Shown: positions 25,801 to 38,754, counted from the first letter of the stretch. The stretch: 64,000 nucleotides of DNA from Adiantum capillus-veneris (GCA_014529385.2 CM043951.1:108258469-108322468); one strand, 5' to 3'. The notes: generated by a model not told the origin, from the sequence alone. Program-made: numbers and translations.

Positions 25801-28800
25801 AGTGTTGAATGCACCTGACTTTAGAACATGGTTAGAATGGCCAAGTGGTGGATCTAGGTGACACCAATAATTGTATCTACAATTCAAGCCTTTGTTATAA
25901 TGGGCAAGTGGTGGATGGTTGATGTCTCTTCTTACCAATTCTTACTCTAAATGGACAAGTGGTGGATCTAGGATCTACTCATCCCACTAACATTGTGTAA
26001 AATTACAAGTGTTATCATGGCTAAGTGTTGAATCCACCTAACATTAAGACATGGTTAGAATGGCTAAGTGGTGGATCTAGGAGACACCAACAATTGGATC
26101 CACATTTCAAGCCTTTATTATAATGGCCAATTGGTGGATCTTTTATGCACCTACTTCCCAATTAGTAGTCTGAATGGCCAAGTGGTGGATACAGAATCTA
26201 CTCATCCCTCCAAAAGTATGTAAAATTACAAGTGTTATGATGGCCAAGTTTTGAATGCACCTAACTTGATGACATGGCTAGAATGGCCAAGTGGTCGATC
26301 TAAGAGACACCAACAATTGTATCCACACTTCAAGCCTTCATTCTAATGTCCAAGTGGTGGATCTTTGATGTATCTAATTCCCAAATTTTAATCTAAATGG
26401 CCAAGTGGTGGATCTAGGTTCTACTCATATCACATACATTGTGTAAAATTACAAGTGTTATGATGGCCAAGTGTTGAATGCACCTAAGTTTAAGACATGT
26501 TAGAATGGCCAAGTGGTGGATATAGGAGACACCAACAATTGGATCCACATTTCAAGCCTTTGTGAAAATGGACAAGTGGTGGATCTTGGATGCACCTAAT
26601 TCCCAATTCTTAGTCTAAATGGCCAAGTGGTGGCTCTAGGATCTTCTCATCCCACAAACATTGTGTAAAATTACAAGTGTTATGATGGCCAAGTGCTGAA
26701 TGCACCTACCTTTAAGACATGGCTAGAATGGCCAAGTTGGGGATCTAAGTGATACCAACAATTGGGTCCACACTTCAAGCCTTCGTTCTAATGGCCAAGT
26801 GCTGGATCTTTTATGTATCTAATTCCCAAATTTTAGGATAAATGACTAAGTGGTGGATCTAGGATCTAGTCATCCCACAAACATTGTGTAAAATTACCAG
26901 TGTTATGATGGCCAAGTACTGAATGCACCTAACTTTAGGACATGATTAGAATGGCTTAGTGGTGGATCTAGGTGACACCAACAATTGTATCTACAATTCA
27001 AGCCTTTGTTATAATGGCCATGTGTTGGATCTTTGATGCCCCTACTTACCAATTGTTAATCTAAATGGACAAGTGGTGGATCGAGGATGTACTCATCCCA
27101 CTAACATTGTGTAAAATTACAAGTGTTATGATGGCTACATGTTGATTCCACCTAACTTTAAGACATGGTTAGAATGACCAAATGGTGGATCTAGGAGACA
27201 CCAACAATTGGATCCACATTTCAAGCCTTTGTTAAAATGGCCATGTGGTGGATCTTTGATGCACCTACTTCCCAGTTTGTAGTCGAAATGGCCAAGTGGT
27301 GGATCTAGAATCTAGTCATTCCACAAACATTGTGTAAAACTACAAGTGTAATGATGACCAAGTGTTGAATGCACCTAACTTTAAGACATGGTTAGAATGG
27401 CCAAGTGTTGGATCTAGGAGACACCAATAGTTGGATCCATATTTCAATCCTTTGCTATAATGGCGAAGTGGTGGATCTTTAATGCACCTACTTCCTAATT
27501 CTTTGTCTAAATGGCCAAGTGGTGGATCTAGGATCTACTCATCCCACAAACATTGTGTAAATTTACAAGTGTTATGATGGCCAAGTGTTGAATGCACCTA
27601 CCTTTAAGACATGGCTAGAATAGCCAAGTGGTGGATCTAAGAGATACCAGAAATTGGATCCACACTTCAAGCCTTTGTTCTAATGGCCAAGTGGTGGATC
27701 TATTATGTATCTAATTCCAAAATTTTATGCTAAATGGCCAAGTGGTGGATCTAGGATTTACTCATCCCACAGACATTGTGTAAAATTACCAGTGTTATGA
27801 TGGCCAAGTGCTGAATGCACGTAACTTTAAGACATGGTTAGAATGGCCAAGTGGTGGATCTATGTGACACCAACAATTGTATCTACAATTCAAGCCTTTG
27901 TTATAATGGCCAAGTGGTGGATCTTTGATGCCCCTACTTACCATTTCTTACTCTAAATGGACAAGGGGTGGATGTAGGATCTACTCATCCCACTAACATT
28001 GTGTACAATTACAAGTGTTATCATGGCTGCGTGTTGAATGCACCTAATTTTAAGACATGGTTAGAATGGCCAAATGGTGGATCTAGGAGACACCAAAAAT
28101 TGAATCCACATTTCAAGTCTTTGTTATAATGGCCAAGTGGTGGATCTTTGATGCACCTACTTCCCAATTTGTAGTCTAAAGGGCCGTGGTGGATCTAGAA
28201 TCTACTCATCCCACAAACATTGTGTAAAATTATGAGTGTTATGATGGCCAAGTGTTGAATGCACCTAACTTTAAGACATGGTTAGAATGGACAAGTGGTG
28301 GATTTAGGAGACACCAACAATTGGATCCACATTTCAATCCTTTGCTATAATGGCCAAGTGGTGGATCTTTAATGCACCTACTTCCCAATTCTTTGTCTAA
28401 ATGGGCAAGTGGTGGATCTAAGATCTACTCATCCCACAAACATTGTGTAAATTTACAAGTGTTATTATGGCCAAGTGGTGAATGCACCTTCCTTTAAGAC
28501 ATGGCTAGAATGGCCAAGTGGTGGATCTAAGAGATGGTTAGAATGGCCAAGTGGTGGATATATGTGGCACCAACAATTGTATCTACAATTTAAGCCTTTG
28601 TTATAATGGCCAAGTGGTGGATCTTTGATGCCCCTGCTTACCAATTCTTACTCTAAATGGACAAGTGGTGGATCTAGGATCTACTCATCCCACTAACATT
28701 GTGTAAAACTACAAGTGTTATCATGGGTACGTGTTGAATCTACCTAACTTTAAGACATGGTCAGAATGGCCAAGTGGTGGATCTAGGAGACACCAATAAT

Positions 28801-28870
28801 TGGATCCACATTTCAAGCCTTTGTTATAATGGCCAAGTGGTGGATCTTTAATGCACCCAGAATGGATAGG
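19880..28870. repeat. About 222-bp higher-order satellite, roughly 40 units
   Basis: A 9-kb array in which one unit has four sub-blocks of about 66, 43, 63 and 51 bp. Each begins with GGCCAAGTG(G/T)TGRATC and is followed by characteristic text (ACTCATCCCACAAACATTG; GACATGGTTAGAAT; CCAACAATTGGATCC; TTTGATGCACCTACTT). Units diverge by substitutions and some sub-blocks are missing, so the array is not freshly amplified. It continues the core box of the 264-bp array. I see no genes inside. Confidence 0.95.
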
Positions 28871-29173
28871 TGGTGGATCTAAGATGGATACAATCTTGAA
28901 AATTTATCTCAAATGGTTTAATTTAAAGGCTTCAAGATAACCTACCTTGATAAAATTAGTCTAGATGACTTATGGGATCTAGGATACACTTAATTTGGCT
29001 ATCAAATGTCTCAATTGGATAAGTATTTTGAGTTTAGAATCTAAAAGTCTTGAAAAGTGTAATTAAAATCTTATGTGTCAATTTAATATATACGCTTTCA
29101 AAGTGTTATTACATTCAATGTGTCATTATAGATTCTAACTAGTTATTTGTGTTTTCTTTGATTTCAGAGAAAA
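28871..29173. other. Transition from satellite to the DGQHS gene
   Basis: Degenerate boxes end near 28890. The remaining AT-rich sequence ends in TTTGATTTCAG (29166), a good splice acceptor, just before the presumed ATG at 29174, so a 5' UTR intron is likely. Confidence 0.45.
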
Positions 29174-31828
29174 ATGGCTTGAAAACGAAAATCTATGAAG
29201 GTTCCTGTTAATATTGACTTTGCAAGTGATGATAAGAGAAGATGGTACTTAGACATTTATGGAGTGCAAGGTGCACAATTTCATAAAGTGCATGTCTTTG
29301 TGGCTAGTGACAAAGATGAGAATAGATTTGATGATCTAGGGCAGGTAGTCTCTGCAAGTGTTTCAACAGTTGAAGGACATCCTGACATTGAGTGCATTAA
29401 CATTGGGATACCTGGAAATACTGAGTACCAACTATTGGCAAATTCGTATGTCGTTGAAAAAATGGTCAAAGACAGGGAAGAGACAATGTTTTCACGAGGT
29501 TGGGATGTTAATGAAGATCTATTTGATATTATTGCAGATAGGCTACAAGATGCAATTATTATTGCTTGGAAAGGCAAGCAAGTGAAGAATAAGAAATCAA
29601 TCAAGAAGACCACAACCAAAAAGGCAAGGGGTGTTACAACAACTGGTGTTTCAGATGTAGATAAGGCCATTCTAAGATCAAAGGACACAAGCAATCAACC
29701 CTTATTAAGGTTTGTGGAGCTTGATCGCTTAGAGAACGAGGTCCAAAAAGCAAAGGAGAGTGCTACAGGAGGAATGGAAAAGTATTCGGCATACTTTCCT
29801 TTCAAGTATAAGGAATATGAGATTCTTGTCACTAATTGTTTTCTTGCTCCTGGTCATTATAATTGTTGTTAGCTAAAGCCTGATCAAGTACAAAATTGTA
29901 TGCTCTTCTTTGGAGCAAGTGCAAATTGGCCTTCATCATGCGCTTATCTAATTCCTGTAAAGAATTGTGGCCAAAAGTCTGGAGTTCCAATGACACGTAC
30001 TGAGGTAGAAGAAGAAAGACTTGTTGACTACAAGTTTCGGATCATTGATGGACAACACTCAATTTATGCAGCCAAAATGTTAAGATTTCAAAAAATGAAA
30101 AAGGATGGTGGCTCCCAGGATCTAATACAAGTTTATGAGAAAAGAAAGACCCGGATTTTTGTATATCCATCCCCACAAGTTTCAACAGCCATATCAGCCA
30201 TAGCAAATGAGGAGGCCAAGGCGCTATATGTTAAGCAACCTTATAGTGACATTCTCAAGCATCTTCGCAATCAGTGGATATTTCAAAAACGCCCATCACG
30301 TCTAGACATTGGTGAAAAGGAAGGTGCAGAATCTCGCACACCTTGGGATGTAAGTTTTCTTTTTCTTTCTCCCTCATGGTTATATAAATGATAAAACAAC
30401 TAAAATTCTTAGATTTAATTTGTTTTGGTTTTTCAGGAATTCCTTAAAATGGCAAGGATTTATGCTGGTGCATCATTCATCACCAAACAAGCTCATATGG
30501 TCACTTACTCTGATCCTATTTATGATCGATGGTTGAAGAGCATAGAGCAATTAGAGAGAGAGAATAAGGAGCCAGCGGCCACAGTTTTTAGATATTTGTG
30601 TGGTCTAGACGAAGATGAAGTAGAAAAGATTCAAACAGAAATAGAGAGTGGAATGATTGTTTTGTCTAAGGATGCAAAGGATACACCAGGTGTAATGGAC
30701 ATGACTGATGGTATCAAGCAACTGAAACAAGATGGAATTATTCAAGATGATTTGATTGAGCAATTCAATTTGCTCAACAAAGAGAATCCATGTGAAAATT
30801 GGCAGAAGCTTTCTACCACATACTACATTAATGATGTTTACTCCCATTTCTTGACACTCTGTGATACTTGACTGACATCACAGCTACAACGTGGTACAAA
30901 GAAGATTGATTTTCCTGAAGAGGCAAGAAAATATATCCAATGGACGATCAACATTGTGAAAGACAAAGCAGATTCAACTATAGATCTTCCATGGTCTATA
31001 TATGTTGTCAGTATTCAAAGGGAGGGAAGATCTTACTTAGAGCGCCATCTAAACAACCCTATCCCTATAGGATTGTGTATCTTGGACAACACACGTGATT
31101 TGGAGAGCAATCTACAATGGTCAGCTGAAAGATTCAAAGATATCATAGATGGAATTATGGCTATTGCAGGTGGGTCAGAACCACAATGTGCGATCCTTTC
31201 TTTTTTGAATAATAAAGACTATGTGCAATTACAGTCTGCTTTGCAAAGTATGACAAACATGGTCAAATTACAATTTGTTTGGGCATTGCACAATGTGAAG
31301 AATTTGGAATTTACTGGTGCTATAGAATTTTTCACCACACTTATGTTCTTGAGCAAGGGAGATACCTTTGAGGGACCTATTAGTTCTTCAAATCCAGGGA
31401 CATAATCCATAATACTAGATGCAAGACACCTTGATCTAGATTTTGGAAGTGTGAGCCAATTGTCAGATGTTGAGTTTCTACAACTCAAGAAGGAGCTGAC
31501 AATCAAGAAATGCATTCAAAAGTATTGCAAAGAAGATTTAAAGCTTATTGACATGTTCAGTGATGGCTACATAACAGAGTTGGGACTCAAGCAGAAAAGG
31601 GAAGTGTTATGCCTTGTGGACAATATTGAGGACCAAAGAAAGCTTAAAACAAGACTTTTGAGCTTTGCAAATCATCGTGATGATGTCAAAAAATGGGCAA
31701 AACTTCAAAGTGATGAATTAGATCAGCCCACTGATGACCAAGGAGTATCGAATACGGTAGGAGCATCAACAAGTGAGACACCCATATTAGTGACAGAGTT
31801 TTTGAACCTTGAAGCAAGTATGAGCTAA
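29174..31828 (+). pseudogene. DGQHS (ParB/DGQHR-like) large protein gene with four in-frame stops
   Basis: One continuous frame of about 850 codons without a frameshift, interrupted only by TGA at 29180-29182 (codon 3), TAG at 29870-29872, TGA at 30869-30871 and TAA at 31403-31405. A canonical phase-0 intron is at 30350-30436. The central motif FRIIDGQHSIYAAKML (about 30037-30085) resembles the DGQHR/ParB nucleotide-handling fold. A Lys-rich block precedes it (about 29590), and acidic or helical regions follow. No other domain is recognised. If 29174 is the true start, the gene begins MA-stop-KRKSM; the first usable Met is at 29195. It lies between two blocks of satellite and upstream of a SET gene on the same strand. 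Function unknown; linkage suggests mobile-element cargo or machinery. Confidence 0.65.
30350..30436 (+). other. Spliceosomal intron in the DGQHS gene
   Basis: The 87-bp intron has donor GAT|GTAAGT and acceptor GGTTTTTCAG|GAA. Removing it joins PWD to EFLKMARIYAG in phase 0, and the frame stays open on both sides. Confidence 0.85.
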
Positions 31829-32145
31829 GCTTCTATACCCACTTGTCATGTAAGTAAGCTTTTTATTCTTCGATTTTAATTTTGCTTAAAAGTATCATGC
31901 AGTGAACCTTTTCTTAATTGTTTAAAATTGTAGGAAAGATAAATCATTACTTATTACATCAATAATTTGAAGTAAGATATCTACTAAAAAATATTTTAAT
32001 GTAAATTGACATACAAAAAATTGATTCGTTACTACGTTGAATTGATACTTTGTGACAATAAAAACTTAACTAAAACATATAGTCTACAACGTTTGACATT
32101 TTTTAACCAACATATGTTAAACATTTTTTTATTGCAGACTCAAAA
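31829..32145. other. Intergenic, with a splice acceptor before the SET gene
   Basis: AT-rich sequence with no coding frame. TTTTTTTATTGCAG (about 32123-32136) is a strong acceptor just upstream of the SET-gene ATG, suggesting a 5' UTR intron or a shared transcript with the upstream gene. Confidence 0.45.
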
Positions 32146-32694
32146 ATGATAAGAGATATTAAAAGATAATGTCTTTCACATTATGTGTGGCATGATGATC
32201 CTCTTGGTATACAAACTTTTCCCATTCCAAAGGATAAAGTCTTTGAGATAAGTGGTATTATCTTTGAAGTACGAGCTTCCAATACATAAGGAGCTGGTTA
32301 TGGGCTTTTTGTACATACACATCTTCAAAAGGGCATGATTATTCTCCATTATGGTGGTGATAAGTATTTCCATGATACTTGGAAGAAGTTGTGCAAGATA
32401 TCTCCAAGGGCATCTAGGTACTCACTTCTGGAGGATCCAAATGTCAATTGTGTGGACAATGAGATATGTATTGTTGGTGATGTAGAAGATGGAAATTTGG
32501 CAGGATATATAAATAGTACTCATGGTCTAAGTATGAGCCCAAATGTATGTTATACTTTTGATCCCAATTTTCCACCTTGGCATAAAGCCATTACAACACA
32601 AATTAGCTTGGATAAATGTGGCTATGTTTGTGTTGAAACCCTACGCCACATAGAAAGTGGTGAAGAGCTTTTTACAGAATATGAATTTACATGA
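32146..32694 (+). pseudogene. SET-domain protein gene with two in-frame stops
   Basis: A 183-codon frame from ATG 32146 to the TGA at 32692-32694, broken only by TAA at 32167-32169 and 32287-32289, with no frameshift. SET hallmarks occur in order: GAGYGLFVHTHLQKG then IILHYGG (cofactor-binding side), NLAGYINSTHGLSMSPNV (the N-[HS] region, with His of the usual NHS replaced) and IESGEELFTEYEF at the end. SET proteins transfer methyl groups from S-adenosylmethionine to lysine, often on histones. This short protein is nearly only SET, without pre- or post-SET cysteines. It follows the DGQHS gene by 317 bp on the same strand. Activity is doubtful given the stops and the changed motif. Confidence 0.75.
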
Positions 32695-33390
32695 CATCAC
32701 TCAAATCTCATGATAAAGTCCCTTATATGAAAGTTATTGATAATCTATTTGAAACCGACTCATTATTGAGTATGTATCATGATAAATACCGTGGGTTGTG
32801 ATGGAATTGCCATGTTATGCAATGAATACTTGATTTCATAAAAAAATATGTTCCTAAAGTGATATCCATAGAATTTCACAAGATTTTTGGAGCTTGCATA
32901 ATACTGCTCTATTTCAAAGTTCATGTATCATGCTAAACATAATCCATACAAGAATTTGTATCTCATTGTACATATTTTATCAGAGCATAAACTTATGCAT
33001 TAGAAATTTATGCAGTAGTTTATTTTGAATGCATTTTTTTAATTGTACCGTTAAGAATATCCCAATAATGGATTTTGGATGTACCAAACCCATGTAAAAC
33101 TTGTTTAGAATAGCTAAACGTTAAGTAAAGGATGCACTTTTCCATCCATACCTTGCTTAAAGTGTCTTGATGTTGGATTGAAAATTTCCTTGCTCCTCTC
33201 AAGAACTTGTTTAAATTGGACAACTGGCGGATCTAGGATGCACCCATATTTACACAATGTTCTTTGAATGAAAAAGTACTAGTTTATTGAGTGTACCAAC
33301 CACCCTTCCACAACTTGTTTGGAATGTTTGGTTTAAGATGCTACCACCTTCTAAGAATTGTTTAGAATAGCCAAATGGTGATTCTAAGTT
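32695..33390. other. No gene seen; weak boxes
   Basis: AT-rich sequence. One GGACAACTGGCGGATCTAGG box near 33220 shows that satellite-related sequence resumes here. No coding frame is supported. Confidence 0.4.
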
Positions 33391-33449
33391 TCACTTATTT
33401 GTCTTTTGGTTACTTAGAAGCACCAAGTTATGGGTGAACATTTCACCTC

Positions 33450-33569
33450 CCATTTTTAGGATGGACTTTGAATCTTCATTGGTTCTACACACACAACCAA
33501 CATAACCAATTTCATTGTCAAGTACCATGTGCACATTTTTTCCACATTCAAAGTCCATCCTAAAAATGG
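33450..33569 (-). pseudogene. Duplicated exon fragment of the DUF7869-like gene
   Basis: On the minus strand, acceptor CCATTTTTAG is followed by the same exon start as at 18402: MDFECGKNVHMVLDNEI and GCVCRTNEDS. About 100 bp match the 18.3-18.4 kb exon. As there, a box array begins immediately upstream in minus sense (33600). A 24-bp perfect inverted repeat closes the fragment (33450-33473 with 33546-33569), so the acceptor and exon start are present on both strands. Confidence 0.8.
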
Positions 33570-33599
33570 AAGAAGTGGTAGACCTTATTCTTGAATGAT

Positions 33600-34400
33600 C
33601 CTTTATGATTGAATGTAGCATAGCTTGGACAAGTGGTAGAAATTATGGTTCTCTATGCTTCAATAGAGCTTAGATTTACTGGTGGACCTTGTGACTATCT
33701 ATGCTAGAATGAAACTTTGCTTGGACACGTGGTGGACCTTGTGGCTACCTATGGTGGAATGGAGCATAGCTTGAATAAGTTTTGGATTTAATGGCTCTCA
33801 GCATAAATTGGACAAATGGTGGACCTTATGGTCTTGTATGATTTAATGGACTATAGCTTAGACAAGTGGTAGACCTTATGGATCTCTGTCTTTCAATAGA
33901 GCGAAGATTGGACATGTGGTGAACCTTGTATCTTTCTATGCTTGAATGGGTTAGGTCCTTGGACAAGTGGTGGATCTTATGGCTATATACCCTTCAATAA
34001 AGCATAGACTAGAAAAGTGATGGACCTTGTGTTTTTCTATGCTTGAATCAATCTTAGCTTGGGCAAGTGGTGGGTCTTGTGGCTCTCTATGCTTGAATGG
34101 AGCATAGATTGGACAAGTGGTGGACCTCATGGCTCTCTATGCTTGAATAGAGTATAGAATGGGACCTTATGGTCCTCTATGCTTGAATAGAGTATAGAAT
34201 GGGACCTTATGGTCCTCTATGCTTGAATGAAACATAGCTTGGACAAGTGGTGAACCTTATGGCTCTCTATGTTTCAATAGGGCATATATTATACAAGTGG
34301 TGGATCTTATGGTCCTCTATAACTCAATAGATCTTAGCTTGGACAAGTGGAATGGAAAGGTAGTGAATCTAGGATGCATTTTTTCTCTTACACCACCATG
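33600..34400. repeat. About 50-bp tandem repeat, GGACAAGTGGTGGACCTTATGG
   Basis: Degenerate units of about 50 bp: GGACAAGTGGTGGACCT, then TATGGCTCTCTATGCTTGAAT, then GAGCATAGCTT. A 54-bp unit is exactly doubled at about 34143-34250. The core box is that of the 264-bp and 222-bp satellites. Confidence 0.85.
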
Positions 34401-34575
34401 TTTAGAATGGTCTTGTGATGGATCTTGGATGCACCAAACCTTCCTTAATATGTTTCAAAAGGGCAAGTACTAAACACAAGATGCAGGTTTCCTTCTCACA
34501 TCTTGCTCAAAGTGGCTTGGTGGCGGATTAAGATTTCCCTTACTCTTCAACAAGAACTTGAACATAAAATCTCCA

Positions 34576-34997
34576 AGTGATGCATCTAAGAAACAATATG
34601 CGTTCTATAACTTTTTTGAATGGACAAGTGGTAGATCTAAAATGGAACAAAGCTTCTATAAGTTATTAAAAGTAGTCACTTATTGTGGATCAAGGATGTG
34701 ATAAGTGGTGAAAACTGTTTGTGGTGGATTTAGAATACACTCTCTTTGGAAGAAGCCATTAAGGTTGACCAAGTGGTGGACCTTGGATGGATGGACAATT
34801 CAACAACTATGATTGAATCTTTGATTGAGCTAGTATCTACTCTTCCATGATTTCTAGATTGGCCAAGTGGTGGATCTAAGATGAGTACTAGTCTTCCACA
34901 AAATTTCTTGCTTCAATATATAGGATGCACACCAACATTCAAAACTTCATTAGAACAACTTTGATTTTATTTAGGATGCATCCTTCATTGCACAAAC
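34576..34997 (+). repeat. Left copy of a 420-bp direct repeat flanking satellite
   Basis: Contains CTAAGAAACAATATG, TGATTGAGCTAGTATCTACTC and GGATGCACACCA. It matches 38156-38577 with scattered substitutions. Confidence 0.85.
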
Positions 34998-37900
34998 TAT
35001 ATATAATGATAAGATGGCGGATTTAGGATCTACTCATCCTCACAAACATTGTGTACAGTTACAAGTGCTGCACCGAACTTTAAGACATGGTTAAAAAGGC
35101 CAAGTGGTTGATCTAGGAGACACCAACAAATGGATCCACAATTCAAGACTTTTTTATAATGGCCAAGTGGTAGATCTTTGATGTATCTAATTCCCAATTC
35201 TTAGTCTAAATGGCCAAGTGCTGGATCTAGGATCTACTCATCCCACAAACATTTTGTAAAATTACAAGTGTTATGTTGGCAACCTCTTATTTGCACCTAA
35301 CTTTAAGACATGATTAGAATGGCCAACTGGTGGATCTTTTATGCACCTACTTTCCAATTATTAGTTTGAATGGTTAAGTGGTGGATCTAGGATCTACTCA
35401 TCCCACAGACATTGTATAAAATCACAAGTGTTATGATGGACAAGTGTTGAATGACCTAACTTTAAGACAAGGTTAGAATGGCCAAGTGGTGGATCTAGGA
35501 GACATCGACGATTGGATCCACAATTCAAGCCTTTGATATAATGGCCAAGTGGTGGATCTTTGATGCACCTACTTCCCAATTCATAGTCTAAATGGCCAAG
35601 TGGTGGATGTAGCATCTACTCATCTTACAAACATTGTGTAAAACTACAAGTGTTATGATGGCCAAGTGCTGAATGCACATAGCTTTAAGACATGGTTAGA
35701 ATGTCCAAGTGGTGGATCTAGGAGACACTAACAATTGGATCCATATTTCAAGTCTTCGTTATAATGGCTAAGTGGTTGATCATTGATGCATCTAATACCC
35801 AATTCTAAGTTTAAATGGCCAAGTGGTGGATCTCGGATCTACTCATCCCACAAACATTGTGTAAAATTACAAGTGTTATGATGGCCAACAGCTAAATGCA
35901 CCTAGCTTTAAGACATGGCAAGAATGGCCAAGTGGTGGATTTAGGAGACACCAACAATTGGATCCACAATTTAAGCCTTCGTTATAATGGCCAAGTGGTG
36001 GATCTTTGATGTATCTAATTCTCAATTCTTAGTCTAAATGGCCAAGTGGCGGATCGAGGATCTACTCATCCCCCAAACATTGTGTAAAATTACAAGTGTT
36101 GTGATGGCCAAGTGTTGAATACACCTAACTTTAAGACATGGCTAGAATGGCCAAGTGGTGGATCTACGAAACACCAACAATTTGGATCCACAATTCAATC
36201 TTTCGTTATAATGGCCAAGGTGGTGGATCTTTGATGTATCTAATTCCCAATTCTTAGTCCAAATGACCAAGTGGTGGATCTAGGATCTACTCATCCCATA
36301 AACATTGTGTAAAATTACAAGTGTTATGATGGCCGAGTGCTAAATGCACCTAACTTTAAGACATGGATAGAATGGCAAAGTGGTGGTTCTAGGAGACACC
36401 AACAATTGGATCCACAATTCAAGACTTTGCTATAATGGCCATGTGGTCGATCCTTGATGCATCTAATTCCGAATTCTTAGTCTAAATAGCCAAGTGCTGG
36501 ATCTAGCATCTACTCATCCCACAAACATTGTGTAAAATTACAAGTGCTATGATGGCCAAGTGTTGATTGCACCTAAATTTAAGACATGGCTAGAATGGCC
36601 AAGTGGTGGATCTAGGAGACACCAAAAATTGGATCCACAATTCAAGCCTTCATTATAATGGCCATGTGGTTGATCCTTGATGCATCTAATTTCCAATTCT
36701 TAGTATAAATAGCCAAGTAGTGGATCTAGTATCTACTCATCCCACAAACATTGTCCTAAATTACACGTGTTATGATGGCCAAGTGTTGATTGCACCTAAC
36801 TTTAAGACGTGGTTAGAATGGCCAGATGGTGGATCTTTGATGCAACTACTTCTCAGCTCTTAGTATAAATGGCCAACTGTTGGATCTACGATCTAATCAT
36901 CCCACAAACATTGTGTAAAATCACAAGTGTTATGATGGCCAAGTTTTGATTTCACCTAAATTTAAGACATGATTAGAATGGCGAAGTGGTGGATCTTTGA
37001 TGCACCTACTTCCCAATTCTTAGTCTAAATGGCCAAGTGGTGGATCTAGAATCTACTCATCCCACAAACATTGTGTAAAATTACAAGTGCTATGATGGCC
37101 AAGTGTTGAATACACCTAACTTTAAGACATGGTTAGAATGGCCGAGTGGTGGATCTAGGAGACACCAATATTAATTGGATCCACAATTCAAGCCTTTGCT
37201 AGAATTGCCACAAACAAGTGTTATTATGGCCAAGTGCTGAATGCACCTAGCTTGAATACATGGCTAGAATGGCCAAGTGGTGGATCTAGGAGACACCGAC
37301 AATTGGATCCACAACACAAGCCTTCATTATAATTGCCAAGTGGTGTATCTTTGATGTATCTAGTTCCCAATTCTTAGTGTAAATGACCAAGTGGTGAATC
37401 TAGGATCTACTCATCACATAAACATTGTGTAAAATTACAAAGGTTATGATGGCCAACAGCTAAATGCACCTAACTTTAAGACATGGCTAGAATGGCCAAT
37501 TGGTGGATCTAGGAGACACCAAAAATTACATCCACAATTCAAGCCTTCATTATAATGGCCAAGTGGTGGATCTTTGATGTATTTAATTCGAAATTCTAGT
37601 CTAAATAGCTAAGTGGTGGATCTAGAATCTACTCATCCCACAAACATTGTGTAAAATTACAAGTGTTATGATTGCCAAGTGTTGATTGCACCTAACTTTA
37701 AGACATGGTTAGAATGTCCAAGTGGTGGATCTTTGATGCACCTACTTCCCAATTCTTAGTCTAAATGGCCAAGTGGTGGATCTAGAATCTACTCATCCCA
37801 CAAAAATTGTGTAAAATTACAAGTGTTATGATGGCTAAGTGTTTATTGCACCTAACTTTAAGACATGGTTAGAATGGCCAAGTGGTGGATCTATGAGCTA

Positions 37901-38155
37901 CTCATCCCACAAACATTGTGTAAAATCACAAGTGTTATGATGGCCAAGTGTTGATTGCACCTAACTTTAAGACATGGTTAGAATTGTCAAGTGGTGGATC
38001 CTTGATGCACCTAATTCCCAATTTTTTAGTATAAATGGCCAAGTGGTGGATCTAGGATTTACTTATCCCACAAACATTGTGTAAAATCACAAGTGTTATG
38101 ATGGCTAAGTGTTGATTGCACCTTACTTTAAGACATGGTTAGAATGTCCAAGTGG
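34998..38155. repeat. Second 222-bp-type satellite array, roughly 14 units
   Basis: Same four-part unit as at 19880-28870, but with more missing sub-blocks (for example at 36800-37050 and 37860-38000). No genes inside. Enclosed by the two copies of the 420-bp direct repeat. Confidence 0.9.
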
Positions 38156-38577
38156 TTGATCTAAGAAACAATATGTGCTTTATAACTTTTGAGAGTGGAC
38201 AATTGGTAGATCTAAAATGCAACAAAGCTTCTATAAGTTGTTTAAAATGTTCACTTATTGTGGATCAAGGATGTGATAAGTGGTGAAAAATGTTTTTGGT
38301 GGATTTAGAATACACTCATTCTTGTAGAATCCATTAAGGTTGGCCAAGTGGTGGACCTTGGATGGATGGGCAGTTCAACAACTATGATTGAATCCTTGAT
38401 TGAGCTAGTATCTACTCTTCTATGATTTCTAGATTGGCCAAGTGGTGGATCTAAGATGAGTACTAGTCTTCCACAACTTGTTTTGATTCAATATATAGGA
38501 TGCACACCACCATTCAAAACTTCATTAGAACAACTTTGATTTTATGTAGGATGCATCCTTCATACAAATTGAGAAAA
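38156..38577 (+). repeat. Right copy of the 420-bp direct repeat
   Basis: Matches 34576-34997 in the same orientation. It marks the end of the satellite region. Confidence 0.85.
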
Positions 38578-38754
38578 AGTGATGATTATGTGGATGTCAA
38601 TAATCATGTCAAAATATCTTGTTTGTTAATATGTCATTCTCTCGAACTGCTCCTCGAAAGAAACTTTGATGCCCATCTCTTGTCTCCAATATCCTCGCTC
38701 CAATTGATCCTCTTGGCTTAGCAAGGCCCCTTTCTTTTCCCTCTCAAAGCTCCA

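Noticed and set aside
19880..28870. CRISPR-like regular repeat-spacer pattern
   Set aside because: The spacers are themselves repeated in a four-part unit and the context is eukaryotic; this is a higher-order satellite.
29174..32694. Alternative genetic code as the reason for in-frame stops
   Set aside because: All three stop codons are affected while neighbouring pseudogenes also carry frameshifts, and normal stops end several frames; decay is simpler.
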